Assembly (NCBI GenBank): GCA_016932135.1
Contig: JAFGDJ010000123.1
Span: 1-56,037, forward strand
DNA length: 56,037 bases
Reading direction: 5' to 3'
Source: Spirochaetales bacterium
Lineage (GTDB): Bacteria; Spirochaetota; Spirochaetia; JAFGDJ01
Shown here: positions 9,334-17,977 of the stretch, piece by piece
Numbering within the stretch: the first letter of the stretch is position 1
Layout: the number at the start of each line of letters is the position of its first letter
Made by a program: the position numbers and the translations under genes
The notes under the pieces: generated by a model
What the model saw: the letters and a program-made list of their open reading frames with translations, nothing else
Databases searched by the model: none
What the model was told of the DNA's origin: nothing

Positions 9334-10227
9334 ATGACAGCAGATTCTTCCGAACGACAAAACAATAACGAGACGATACAAGAGCCCAGCCCCTTAAGGG
9401 AGACCTGGCTGCGGCTGCTGAAAAACAAGGCCGCCGTGGCAGGACTGATCATTATTACCCTGTTTCTCCTCCTGGCAATTTTCGCGCCCCTGGTTTCACC
9501 CCATGATCCCATAGCTCAGGATATTGAATTTCGAAAATCTCCCCCTTTTACGAGAGGGTATATTCTCGGTACCGACGAACTTGGCAGGGATATCTTAAGC
9601 CGTCTGATCTATGGGGCCCGCCTCAGCATGACCATCGGAGTGATATCCGTCGGCATCGCCATGATTGGTGGTGTGGCCGTCGGAACGATCTCCGGTTATT
9701 ACGGCGGCTGGTTCGATAAAATAGTCATGCGCATTATTGATATCATGCTTGCCTTTCCCTACGTATTGCTCACCATCGTCATCGTAGCGGTCCTGGGGCC
9801 GAACCTCACCAACGCGATGATAGCCATAGGAATCAGTCAGATGCCCCGATACGTCCGACTGGTGAGAGCCTCTGTTCTGGCGGAAAAGGAAAGCGATTAT
9901 ATTTTAGCGGAGCGCAGCATCGGAACGGGAGACTTCGAACTGATGTTCGGTTCAATCCTTCCCAACAGCCTGGCACCCATTATTGTCCAGTCGACCCTGG
10001 GGGTCGGTGAAGCCATTCTCAGTTCCGCCGCTTTAAGTTTCCTCGGTCTGGGAGCCCAGCCTCCTATCCCTGAATGGGGTCTAATGATAGCCTCCAGCAG
10101 GGAATTTGTCACCAATGCCTGGTGGATAGTAACTTTTCCGGGCCTCGCGACGCTGCTGGCGGTATTAGGATTCAATCTTTTCGGGGACGGTTTAAGAGAC
10201 GTGCTGGACCCCCGGTTGAAGGAATAA
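9334..10227 (+). CDS. Dpp/Opp-type ABC permease (DppC-like)
   Basis: 297-residue partner permease with a soluble N-terminus of about 35 residues, then the family block LLKNKAAVAGLIIITLFLLLA, the HDPIAQD motif and LGTDELGRDILSRLIYGAR, which is a hallmark of DppC/OppC. The coupling segment around VRASVLAEKESDYILAERS contacts the ATPases. It ends 2 nt before the DppD-like gene. Together with the DppB-like protein it makes the pore of the importer. Confidence 0.93.
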   Translation: MTADSSERQNNNETIQEPSPLRETWLRLLKNKAAVAGLIIITLFLLLAIFAPLVSPHDPIAQDIEFRKSPPFTRGYILGTDELGRDILSRLIYGARLSMTIGVISVGIAMIGGVAVGTISGYYGGWFDKIVMRIIDIMLAFPYVLLTIVIVAVLGPNLTNAMIAIGISQMPRYVRLVRASVLAEKESDYILAERSIGTGDFELMFGSILPNSLAPIIVQSTLGVGEAILSSAALSFLGLGAQPPIPEWGLMIASSREFVTNAWWIVTFPGLATLLAVLGFNLFGDGLRDVLDPRLKE

Positions 10228-10229
10228 TC

Positions 10230-11240
10230 ATGAACGAGAATGTACTACTTTCCATTGAAAACCTGCATGTCAGTTTCTATACTCTTCGGGGGGTTGTTCG
10301 TGCCGTTAGAGGTCTGAATCTTCAGATCCGAACCGGCGAAACCGTCGCTCTGGTCGGCGAATCGGGTTGCGGAAAATCGGTATCCGCTCACGCTGTTACC
10401 GGCCTTCTTCCGGTTCCTCCTGCAAAAATTGAAGAAGGCAAAATTTTTTTTGACGGCCAGGATGTTCTTCAGTTTAATGAAAAACAGATGCGCGGACTTC
10501 GAGGTGTGCGGGTCGGTATGATTTTCCAGGAACCCATGACCAGCCTGAATCCGGTATTCAAAATCGGCGATCAGATAGCCGATGTGTTCCGGGTACACCA
10601 TAGAATTGGGAAACAGAAAGCCTTCCAGATGGCTGTGGACTTATTGGACAAGGTGAAAATTCCGGAACCGGAACGCCGGGCCCGGGAATATCCTTTCCAG
10701 CTCTCCGGGGGTATGCGCCAGAGAGCCATGATAGCCATGGCCTTGGCAAGTCCGAAGCCCGGGCTCATTATCGCCGATGAACCGACCACCGCCCTGGATG
10801 TGACCATTCAAGCTCAGATTCTCCATCTGTTAAAGGAACTGCAGAAAGACATCGGGGTCGCCGTGTTATTAATAACCCACGACATGGGGGTGGTTGCCCA
10901 GGTAGCAGATCGCGCCACGGTGATGTATGCCGGCCGGGCGGTCGAGCAAGGTACCGTGGAAGAGGTCTTCTCCGATTACCGGCACCCTTACACTCACGGG
11001 CTGCTTCACAGCCTTCCGGGGAATCCGGAATATCGTGGGGCTAAACGTTTGATCGCTATTCCTGGAACGGTGCCCGATTTACGCAGCCTGGGGAATGAAT
11101 GCCCCTTCGCCAACCGATGTTCTCATGTGAAGGATCGTTGCTGGCATGAATTCCCTGAAGAGACTACCTTAACGGCGGAACATCGGTTCTGGTGTTGGTA
11201 CCCGACAAACCTGAAAGCTGAGGACGCTCATGAACGATAA
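10230..11240 (+). CDS. Dpp/Opp-type ABC ATPase (DppD-like)
   Basis: 336-residue ATPase with Walker A GESGCGKS, signature QLSGGMRQR, Walker B LIIADEP and the C-terminal oligopeptide/dipeptide domain with the NECPFANRCSHVKDRCW cysteine motif, which in some family members holds an Fe-S cluster. The start is ATG 10230, 2 nt after the DppC-like stop; a longer in-frame extension overlaps the permease and is a shadow. Energises import with the DppF-like subunit, whose start lies inside the last 11 nt of this gene. Confidence 0.93.
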   Translation: MNENVLLSIENLHVSFYTLRGVVRAVRGLNLQIRTGETVALVGESGCGKSVSAHAVTGLLPVPPAKIEEGKIFFDGQDVLQFNEKQMRGLRGVRVGMIFQEPMTSLNPVFKIGDQIADVFRVHHRIGKQKAFQMAVDLLDKVKIPEPERRAREYPFQLSGGMRQRAMIAMALASPKPGLIIADEPTTALDVTIQAQILHLLKELQKDIGVAVLLITHDMGVVAQVADRATVMYAGRAVEQGTVEEVFSDYRHPYTHGLLHSLPGNPEYRGAKRLIAIPGTVPDLRSLGNECPFANRCSHVKDRCWHEFPEETTLTAEHRFWCWYPTNLKAEDAHER

Positions 11241-12207
11241 CAGCAACCATGTATTGATGGAAGTGCAGGACTTGAAGACCTGGTTTACCGTAAACGGTGA
11301 AAAGGTTCTTGCCTTGGACGGTGTCAGTTTTCAGCTCCGGGAAGGAGAAATACTCGGGGTGGTCGGTGAATCGGGCTGCGGCAAATCGACCTTAGGGCGA
11401 ACCATTCTGCGACTGGAACAGAAAACCGGAGGATCGGTTCTCTATCGAGGAAAAGATCCCTTCTCCCTGGCGAAGGATGACCTGAAAAGTTTTCGCCGTC
11501 AAACCTCCATGGTTTTTCAAGACCCTTCTTCCAGCCTCAATCCCCGAAAACGGGTAGACCAGATTCTTCGGCAACCTTTGAGGGTACACAGTTTGGGAGA
11601 GCCTGCCGAGTGGAATGATAGAATTAACTCGATTCTGCAGGAAACCGGCATAGCTCCTCAATACCGCAACCGCTACCCCCACCAATTTTCCGGCGGCCAG
11701 AAACAAAGAATCGGTGTGGCTCGTTCCCTCATGCTGGACCCCGATTTTATCGTGATGGACGAAGCCGTCAGCGCCCTGGATGTCAGTATCCAGGCTCAGA
11801 TACTGAATCTGCTTTTAGATCTGAAAGACAAACGGAACCTGACCTATCTCTTTATCAGCCACGATCTGGGAGTGGTGGAGTTCGTCAGCGACCGGATTCT
11901 GGTCATGTATCTTGGAAGGATCGTTGAAGAAGCCCCCACCGTTATTCTTACGGGGAAACCCAGTCACCCCTATACCCAGGCTCTTCTGAAAGCCTTTCCT
12001 ACCACGGATCTTGCCACCCGGGGAAGCAGTATCAGCCCCCTGGAGGGTGATGTGCCCTCACCGATCCATCCGCCTTCAGGATGTCATTTTTCACCCCGTT
12101 GTCCCCAGGTTATGGATCGGTGCAGGGAGGAATATCCTCCCCTTCGAGAAATTGAGAACGGTCATCGGGTGGCTTGCTGGCTTTACCAAGGAAAAACTTC
12201 CCATTGA
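11230..12207 (+). CDS. Dpp/Opp-type ABC ATPase (DppF-like)
   Basis: 325-residue second ATPase: Walker [10 protein letters not shown], the [19 protein letters not shown] block, signature QFSGGQKQR, Walker B FIVMDEA, and a C-terminal oligopeptide-binding domain with [15 protein letters not shown]. It overlaps the DppD-like gene by 11 nt, and its TGA shares a base with the ATG of the following MFS gene, so all six genes from 6621 to 13436 look co-transcribed. Confidence 0.93.
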   Translation: MNDNSNHVLMEVQDLKTWFTVNGEKVLALDGVSFQLREGEILGVVGESGCGKSTLGRTILRLEQKTGGSVLYRGKDPFSLAKDDLKSFRRQTSMVFQDPSSSLNPRKRVDQILRQPLRVHSLGEPAEWNDRINSILQETGIAPQYRNRYPHQFSGGQKQRIGVARSLMLDPDFIVMDEAVSALDVSIQAQILNLLLDLKDKRNLTYLFISHDLGVVEFVSDRILVMYLGRIVEEAPTVILTGKPSHPYTQALLKAFPTTDLATRGSSISPLEGDVPSPIHPPSGCHFSPRCPQVMDRCREEYPPLREIENGHRVACWLYQGKTSH

Positions 12208-13436
12208 TGAACACCCAGGAAAAGCGGATTCTCATTTTCGCATCCCTTGCTCATTTCTTTACCCATTTTTATATCCTCGTGTTTCCTGCTCTGGTTATGC
12301 CGATGAGCAGATCCTTGAATCTGCCCCTTTCCGAGGTGTTGGGATACAGTTTCTGGATGGCCCTGCTTTTCGGACTGCTCGCTGTTCCCTGGGGAATCGC
12401 CGGGGATAAATGGAACGCCAAATACGTTATGTCCTCCGGCATTATTCTTGCGGGCCTGGGGATGGTTTTCGCCGGGTTAGCCGGCGGCCGGGGGGCGTTG
12501 ATTTTTTCCTTTGCCCTGGTAGGGGTGGGCTGCGGGGCCTTTCACCCCGCCGGCACCGCGCTGGTATCTCAGGGAATTCGGGAACGGGGCAAAGCCCTGG
12601 GGATAAACGGAGTCTGGGGTACCGCCGGTATGGCCGCCGCCCCATTCATCATGGGTTTCTTACAGTATGTTTTCCATTGGCAGCGAAGCCTACTGTACAT
12701 CGGCATCGCAGGTCTCTTCTTCGGCGTGTTATCCCTGGTGGTTCCTTTTTCCTATGAAAAAGGGGTGGATGTAAAGAAAACCAATGCTTTGAAAAGCGGT
12801 TCCGCTGTAAAGCTTTTTGTTCTTTTTATCCTGATTATGATCGCCGCCGGTTTTCAGTTCCAGAGTTTTTCCCTGATCCTTCCTTCTTTCTTGGAATTCA
12901 AAATAGGTGCCGAATTTTCCGGGGTGGGAGAATTCTTCACCCGCCTTATCCCGGGCTTCGGTAGCGACGAATCTTTACAAACCCTCACGGCTGGGATTGT
13001 TACCACCGGGGTGTATCTTTTCGGCATTTTTGGCCAGTACGTCGGCGGTAAGGCGGCCGACAGGTACAGCCTGAAGTGGAGTTATTTCGTATTTTTCTGT
13101 TCAGCCCTGCCCTTCGTGCCTCTGATGTACTTGCTCAAGGCGCCCCTTGTTATTCCTGCCGCAGGAATGTTTCTTTTTTTCACCCTGGGAATGCAGCCCA
13201 TTGAAAACAGCCTTATCGCTTATCTCACCCCCTCGGGGCTCCGGTCGGTGAGTTACGGAATAAAATTCACCCTCACCTTCGGCATCGGCTCCCTGGCCGT
13301 CAAAATGACCAGTTTCACCGAAGGGCGCTGGGGTATCCCCGGGGTTATCGTTATGGTGGGTATTTTTCTGCTGCTGGTTATCGGAGGGATTATGGTTTTC
13401 CTCGTAGCGGCCCGGCATGAACCGCTGAGACATTAA
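12207..13436 (+). CDS. MFS permease
   Basis: About 409 residues with twelve hydrophobic segments. The GIAGDKWNAKYVM loop between helices 2 and 3 is the standard MFS motif A region, and GGKAADRYSLKW is its second-half counterpart. The sequence HFFTHFYILVFPALVMPMSR resembles Fsr-type (fosmidomycin resistance-like) MFS proteins. The chosen ATG at 12207 overlaps the DppF stop by one base (TGATG), which indicates translational coupling with the importer operon. Its stop converges with the next gene on the other strand, the two overlapping by 4 nt. Substrate unknown; export of a product made from the imported solute is possible. Confidence 0.85.
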   Translation: MNTQEKRILIFASLAHFFTHFYILVFPALVMPMSRSLNLPLSEVLGYSFWMALLFGLLAVPWGIAGDKWNAKYVMSSGIILAGLGMVFAGLAGGRGALIFSFALVGVGCGAFHPAGTALVSQGIRERGKALGINGVWGTAGMAAAPFIMGFLQYVFHWQRSLLYIGIAGLFFGVLSLVVPFSYEKGVDVKKTNALKSGSAVKLFVLFILIMIAAGFQFQSFSLILPSFLEFKIGAEFSGVGEFFTRLIPGFGSDESLQTLTAGIVTTGVYLFGIFGQYVGGKAADRYSLKWSYFVFFCSALPFVPLMYLLKAPLVIPAAGMFLFFTLGMQPIENSLIAYLTPSGLRSVSYGIKFTLTFGIGSLAVKMTSFTEGRWGIPGVIVMVGIFLLLVIGGIMVFLVAARHEPLRH

Positions 13437-14071
13437 CCGCCTGGGATGAGACTTTCGCTCTGCACGCAGGTTTCGATAAAGGCTTCCATATTCAGCATGA
13501 CCCGGACAATTCTCCACTCAATCGTTTTCTTGTAAGCGGGCAAATTGAAAAGAAGATTCAAAAAAAAGGAAAAATGTATCAAGGCCGTGGTTTCGATTCT
13601 GCATCCCTGGTTTTCCGGAAACACCGTTACGTCTAAAGATGCGCTTTTCAGCGCCGCCGAGGTATTGGTCATATCGAGATTGAAGGTAAGGCTGTTACTG
13701 CTCCGGTCCAGAATGGTGATATCGAAAAGTGCGCTGTTCCCCAGGCTTCCTAAAGGCCATGGAAGCCGGACATCATATATCAGTTCCAGGACCTCTCTTT
13801 CCCTGTGGTAGACGGTTTCTTTCATCAATCCGATAAAATCCTCCGTTCCCGGGTCTTTTCCGTCCAGTCCCCGTAACACCCAGCGGTTATAGGATTCAAA
13901 GTCGGTTAATACCCGGGAAACGGTGTTGTATTCAGCGGCGGTCGAGAAGATACCCACCGTTCGGTAATCCTTGCTTTCGGTGAAGTCCGTTTTGATATCC
14001 AGACAAAACAGATCGGGGGACAGAAAGATGAGAAAACATGCTGCCAATCGAAAAAATATGGTTCTTTTCAC
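13433..14071 (-). CDS. Secreted SRPBCC (START/polyketide-cyclase)-like protein
   Basis: Protein of about 212 residues with an N-terminal signal peptide (KRTIFFRLAACFLIFLSPD) and a body with the alternation typical of the START-like fold: VSRVLTDFESYNRWVLRG at the front, DVRLPWPLGSLGNSALFDI in the middle and an amphipathic C-terminal helix. Such exported SRPBCC proteins bind hydrophobic ligands; nothing more specific can be said. The start is a GTG at 14071 behind a GGGGG stretch. It follows the small secreted protein gene by 34 nt, probably as one transcript, and its stop overlaps that of the MFS gene. Confidence 0.6.
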   Translation of the reverse strand: MKRTIFFRLAACFLIFLSPDLFCLDIKTDFTESKDYRTVGIFSTAAEYNTVSRVLTDFESYNRWVLRGLDGKDPGTEDFIGLMKETVYHREREVLELIYDVRLPWPLGSLGNSALFDITILDRSSNSLTFNLDMTNTSAALKSASLDVTVFPENQGCRIETTALIHFSFFLNLLFNLPAYKKTIEWRIVRVMLNMEAFIETCVQSESLIPGG

Positions 14072-14105
14072 GTATCCCCCGACTCTTTGTCTGATCACAT
14101 TATGA

Positions 14106-14588
14106 TCAGTCTTGAATTTGTCCCTGTTCGAATCCGTCCATGAAACCTCGACGGTAGGCATCCGAGAAAGCGTCTTTATAACCGGTGGTATAGCCTTCCT
14201 GGTATCCCTCGTCGTAACTGCCCGTACTGTAATCTTCGTCGTAGTTACCGCCGTCGTAATTATCCATGGTAATTTCCACTTTTGAACCGGTACATAAATC
14301 CACTTCAAAAACGGTGTAGGAATCATCATCCAAGTCTACGGCTTTAATATCAAAAATGCATTCATCTCCATATTCAGCGCTCAGGGTAAACTGCCTTTCT
14401 TCCCCATCATACAGATATTCCCCCTCCAGCAGGTCGGATTCCCAGTTATCCCAGTTACTGGGGGAAACGTAGAGATAATAAAACTCATACCCGGTGCTGT
14501 TTTTTACCGTGACGGTTCGGCCGGTCTCGGCAAAAAGCATGCCTAAGCCCAACAGTAGAAAAAGCAGAATCATGCCAGTCTTTTTCAT
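14106..14588 (-). CDS. Small secreted protein with C-terminal GxxxG-type repeats
   Basis: 160 residues with a clear signal peptide (MKKTGMILLFLLLGLGMLFA, then AETGR). The middle part (VTVKNSTGYEFYYLYVSPS, later DWD/E-rich) looks like a small beta-sandwich with many acidic residues. The last 35 residues have Gly or Ala every fourth position, reading SYDEGYQEGYTTGYKDAF and onward, similar to the deca-GX3 pattern of Yae1-like proteins. No function is known to me. A strong AAGGAG lies before the ATG at 14588. It is divergent from the tRNA-Sec operon. Confidence 0.7.
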   Translation of the reverse strand: MKKTGMILLFLLLGLGMLFAETGRTVTVKNSTGYEFYYLYVSPSNWDNWESDLLEGEYLYDGEERQFTLSAEYGDECIFDIKAVDLDDDSYTVFEVDLCTGSKVEITMDNYDGGNYDEDYSTGSYDEGYQEGYTTGYKDAFSDAYRRGFMDGFEQGQIQD

Positions 14589-14675
14589 GGTTTACTCCTT
14601 TTGTTCTTTAAACGGATCAATGATTTTCCGTTGACTATAGTTATGCTAAATTCTCGGGATAAAATCAACATTTCA

Positions 14676-14704
14676 TTGACAAGGATTCCCTACGAACCTA
14701 TACT
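14676..14704 (+). promoter_or_regulatory. Near-consensus promoter of tRNA-Sec/selA/selB
   Basis: TTGACA at 14676-14681, exactly 17 nt of spacer, and TATACT at 14699-14704. Predicted start of transcription about 14711, four bases before the tRNA 5' end. Confidence 0.8.
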
Positions 14705-14714
14705 CATTTTGCGT

Positions 14715-14803
14715 GGAAGCTGATGGGATCTGGTGGTCTCCGCGGTCTTCAAAACCGTTGGCCGCATTTTTTGCGGCGGCAGGTTCGATTCCTGCCTCTT
14801 CCG
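14715..14803 (+). tRNA. selC: Selenocysteine tRNA (anticodon UCA)
   Basis: The 89-nt sequence folds as a bacterial tRNA-Sec: acceptor start GGAAG pairing with CTTCC before the discriminator G; a six-pair D stem (GGGATC with GGTCTC, two G-U pairs); anticodon stem CGGT/ACCG with loop CTTCAAA carrying UCA; a long variable arm GCCGCA-TTTT-TGCGGC; and T arm GCAGG-TTCGATT-CCTGC. CCA is not encoded. At the inner end of the acceptor stem one or two pairs do not match in my alignment, which is slightly odd. It lies 25 nt before selA and serves the UGA codons of grdA and grdB about 25 kb away. Confidence 0.93.
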
Positions 14804-14828
14804 ATAGGGTAACCGAAGCGGAACATTA

Positions 14829-16169
14829 ATGAAGACACCGGATTTTAAAAAAATACCCTCCAAAGAAATACTCCTGGAATCGGACACCTGTCGTCGCTGG
14901 TCCGCTCTTTTAGGTCGCCTCCATGTATCCAGGATAATCGATAACGTTCTATCCCGGCTTAAATCCGAAGCCTCGAAAGAAGGTATTCCCGAGGAAAAAG
15001 ACCTTCTTCAGGGTATTGATGATGAATGCCGCGAAATCTACCGTATTCGGGTAATCCGGGTTATCAACGCCACAGGCATTGTGCTGCATACTAATATGGG
15101 CAGAAGTCCCATTTCTCCCGAGGTATGGGATGCCTGCAAAGGGGTCAACACCGGATATTCAAACCTGGAATTCAACCTCAAGACCGGCAAACGGGGAAAA
15201 AGGAACGGTATACTTCCTATCCTTGTATCTCTTCTCACCGGTTCGGAAGCCTCTATGGTGGTGAACAACAATGCCGCTGCGGTGTTTTTGGTGCTTCAGG
15301 CTCTGGCGAAGGGAAAAGAGGTGGTGGTTTCCCGGGGTGAACAGGTTCAGATCGGCGGGGGTTTTCGTATTCCGGAAATTCTCTCTCTTTCCGGAGCCCG
15401 GTTGGTAGAGGTGGGTACAACGAATATCACAACCCTGGAGGATTATAAAAAAGCTTTTTCCGAAAGCACCGCCTGTGTTCTTTCGGTCCACCGTTCGAAT
15501 TTTGCCCTTCGGGGTTTCACCTCCCAGCCGACCTTAAGTGAATTGAAATCAATTCTTCCCCCGGGAGTCTTTCTCTATATGGATCAAGGTTCCGGGGTTT
15601 TAAGGGGATCCATGAAAGGAGAAATACCCGTGGAATCGATTCTCAAACAGGGCGCCGATCTGGTTTCCTTTTCCTGTGACAAGGTCCTGGGAGGACCTCA
15701 AGGTGGCATTATCGCTGGGAAAGCCAATCTCATCCGGAAGTTGGAAACCCACCAGCTCTATCGGGTCTTCCGTCCGGGGAAAACGATCTATTCCCTGCTG
15801 GAAGAAATGCTCCTGTGGCGTGTAAACGGCACCTTTAGCCCCGCCGAAGGGATGCCGGCCGATGTTCCGACCCTGATGGATCGGGCGCATGCTGTAGCCG
15901 CTGCAGTCAATTCTCCCCTTTTGGAAGTAGTCTCCACGGAATGCTCCACCGGCGGCGGCTCAGGACCCGATGAAACCTATCCGTCCGCCGGTCTGCGCAT
16001 CGCCGTGAAAAATGCGGATTCCTTTTTGACGAACCTGAGGAATGAACCGGTTCCGGTGGTGGGGTACATCATCAACGGTTCGGTGTATCTTGACCTGGTT
16101 GCCGTTGATCCTCACGACGACGCCCTGCTGGCTGAAACGGTAAAACGCTGTCTTGGAGCCTTCTCATGA
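14829..16169 (+). CDS. selA: L-seryl-tRNA(Sec) selenium transferase
   Basis: 446-residue PLP enzyme that converts seryl-tRNA(Sec) to selenocysteinyl-tRNA(Sec) with selenophosphate. The family blocks are clear: RVINATGIVLHTNMGRSP near residue 80, NNNAAAVFLVL, SRGEQVQIGGGFRIPEI, and the PLP-lysine motif SFSCDKVLGGPQGG. Length is close to the usual 460. It begins right after tRNA-Sec and overlaps selB by 4 nt (ATGA), so the three form one selenocysteine-insertion operon. The selenophosphate synthetase gene selD is not in the window. Confidence 0.97.
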   Translation: MKTPDFKKIPSKEILLESDTCRRWSALLGRLHVSRIIDNVLSRLKSEASKEGIPEEKDLLQGIDDECREIYRIRVIRVINATGIVLHTNMGRSPISPEVWDACKGVNTGYSNLEFNLKTGKRGKRNGILPILVSLLTGSEASMVVNNNAAAVFLVLQALAKGKEVVVSRGEQVQIGGGFRIPEILSLSGARLVEVGTTNITTLEDYKKAFSESTACVLSVHRSNFALRGFTSQPTLSELKSILPPGVFLYMDQGSGVLRGSMKGEIPVESILKQGADLVSFSCDKVLGGPQGGIIAGKANLIRKLETHQLYRVFRPGKTIYSLLEEMLLWRVNGTFSPAEGMPADVPTLMDRAHAVAAAVNSPLLEVVSTECSTGGGSGPDETYPSAGLRIAVKNADSFLTNLRNEPVPVVGYIINGSVYLDLVAVDPHDDALLAETVKRCLGAFS

Positions 16170-17977
16170 TGCATGTGGTGGGCACTTCGGGGCATGTGGA
16201 TCACGGGAAAACTGCCTTGATCAAGGCTTTAACGGGCATCGATACCGACCGGTTGCCGGAAGAAAAAACCCGTGGCCTGACCATCGACCTCGGGTTCGCC
16301 CATTTTGAAGGTCCCGATGGTTCGGTTGGTGTTATCGACGTACCTGGGCATGAAAGGTTTATCCGCAATATGGTAGCCGGGGCCTGGTCATTAAGCTGTG
16401 CCTTGCTGGTAGTGGCTGCGGATGACGGCTGGATGCAGCAATCCGCCGATCATCTCAAGGTTCTCCATGCCCTGGGAGTGAATAGTATTATCGGAGTGAT
16501 AAATAAAATCGACAAGGTCCCGGAGAGCCGTTTGAAAGAAGTTGAAGAGGATGCGGCTCTTCATATCCTGGAGATCACCGGGTCTGCAGTGCCGATACGT
16601 GCGGTTTCCGCTCTGGACGGATCGGGTATCGAGGAACTGAAACAATTGATTCTCGATACGCTTTCAACCCTGCCGGCTAAGCCGACCGGAGATGGGTATC
16701 TCTATATTGACCGGGTTTTCAGTATTCAGGGCTCCGGAGTCGTGGTCACCGGGTCCCTGGCGGAAGGACCTCTTAAGAGCGGCGATTTTTGTACCCTGCT
16801 GCCGGCAGGGAAAAAGGTGAAGATCCGGGGTCTGCAATCCTACCATGCCGGGGTAGACACCGCTTTTCCTGTGTCCCGGCTGGCCTGCAACCTGCAAAAT
16901 CTGACGAAGGAAGAGGTATATCGGGGTTGCTGCCTGGCAATGGAACCGAAGAATTTTTTTGTTTCCCGGGATTTTCTCGTGGCTCTGCCGCATCTGGAAG
17001 CTCTATTTACCTCCGGAGCGTTGAAAAATCACGGTGAATGCGAAGTATCCGGCGCAACCTTTCACAGCCGCTGTTCCGTCCATTTTCGAAAAAACGACGG
17101 TCTTGTCCGTATAAAAACCGTTGAAAGCCTGGCTGTTCGCTGGAAGGAGCCCTTTGTCCTTATCCGCCAGGGGGGCAGCCGCATTTTAGCCGGAGGTTGT
17201 TTTCTTTGGACCTGGTCGGGAGCCAAACCTGAACGATTTGCCGCGGCTCTAAAAAAACTCAACACCTTTCCCGAAGGCCGGCATCCCGATGCCTTCAGGC
17301 TTTTATTGCAGGGCTATCTTCCCAGGACCGACAGGAAAGAGGATTTCTCTTTCCTGAAAGATGAAGTTGAAGAAGCGGGAGAATTTTTGTTCCTTTCTTC
17401 CTGGTCGACGGAGCTGCGCAAGGTCATCGCTGCCGCCGCGTCACAGCCGGGGGGAGTCAGTCTGAAGGAACTGGAGAGCAGACTGCAGTTGGATAAAGGT
17501 CTCTTAGAGGAGCTTACCTCTCCCCTGTTAAAACAGAACAAACTGGCCAGCCGCGGCCAGATTCTTTTTCAGAACCTGGAAACAGGGCTCTCTCCTTTCT
17601 CGAAGAATCTCCTGGAAAGAATCCGTCAAGGGGGAACCGAGGGATTTGACCCTTCCAAAGAGCTTATCCAGGGCGCCCAGAAGGAGCTGCGAAACCTCAC
17701 CAGGGCCGGGTTAACCGTCGCTTTGGAAAACGGAATTTTCTACAGCCCCGAGGTCTACCGGGAGCTTGTTCACGCGATTTTAGCAGGCAGAAAATCGGGG
17801 GATACCTTCTCCATCCCCCAGGTGAAGGAGCGAACCGGTCTCAGCAGAAAATTCAGCATTCCTGTGCTCAACCGGATGGAACAGGACGGGTACGTAAAAC
17901 GATCGGATGACTTACGGGTCGTTCTCAGGCTTCCTCAAGATGATGCAGCCTCTTCTTCCATAGGGACAGGGCAATAA
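16166..17977 (+). CDS. selB: Selenocysteine-specific elongation factor
   Basis: 603 residues. The GTPase domain has G1 GHVDHGKT (residues 9-16), DVPGHERF and NKID; the EF-Tu-like domains 2 and 3 follow, and the C-terminal 200 residues are winged-helix-like (RKFSIPVLNRMEQDGYVKR) and should bind the SECIS hairpin behind UGA codons. SelB delivers Sec-tRNA to the ribosome. Start at ATG 16166 overlapping selA; the next codon is also ATG. The 3' end overlaps the convergent MFS gene by about 53 nt, so no terminator is visible between them. Confidence 0.97.
   Translation: MMHVVGTSGHVDHGKTALIKALTGIDTDRLPEEKTRGLTIDLGFAHFEGPDGSVGVIDVPGHERFIRNMVAGAWSLSCALLVVAADDGWMQQSADHLKVLHALGVNSIIGVINKIDKVPESRLKEVEEDAALHILEITGSAVPIRAVSALDGSGIEELKQLILDTLSTLPAKPTGDGYLYIDRVFSIQGSGVVVTGSLAEGPLKSGDFCTLLPAGKKVKIRGLQSYHAGVDTAFPVSRLACNLQNLTKEEVYRGCCLAMEPKNFFVSRDFLVALPHLEALFTSGALKNHGECEVSGATFHSRCSVHFRKNDGLVRIKTVESLAVRWKEPFVLIRQGGSRILAGGCFLWTWSGAKPERFAAALKKLNTFPEGRHPDAFRLLLQGYLPRTDRKEDFSFLKDEVEEAGEFLFLSSWSTELRKVIAAAASQPGGVSLKELESRLQLDKGLLEELTSPLLKQNKLASRGQILFQNLETGLSPFSKNLLERIRQGGTEGFDPSKELIQGAQKELRNLTRAGLTVALENGIFYSPEVYRELVHAILAGRKSGDTFSIPQVKERTGLSRKFSIPVLNRMEQDGYVKRSDDLRVVLRLPQDDAASSSIGTGQ

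Noticed and set aside
10074-10229. Longer start for the DppD-like ATPase
   Set aside because: It overlaps the DppC-like gene by about 150 nt, and the family N-terminus begins at ATG 10230.
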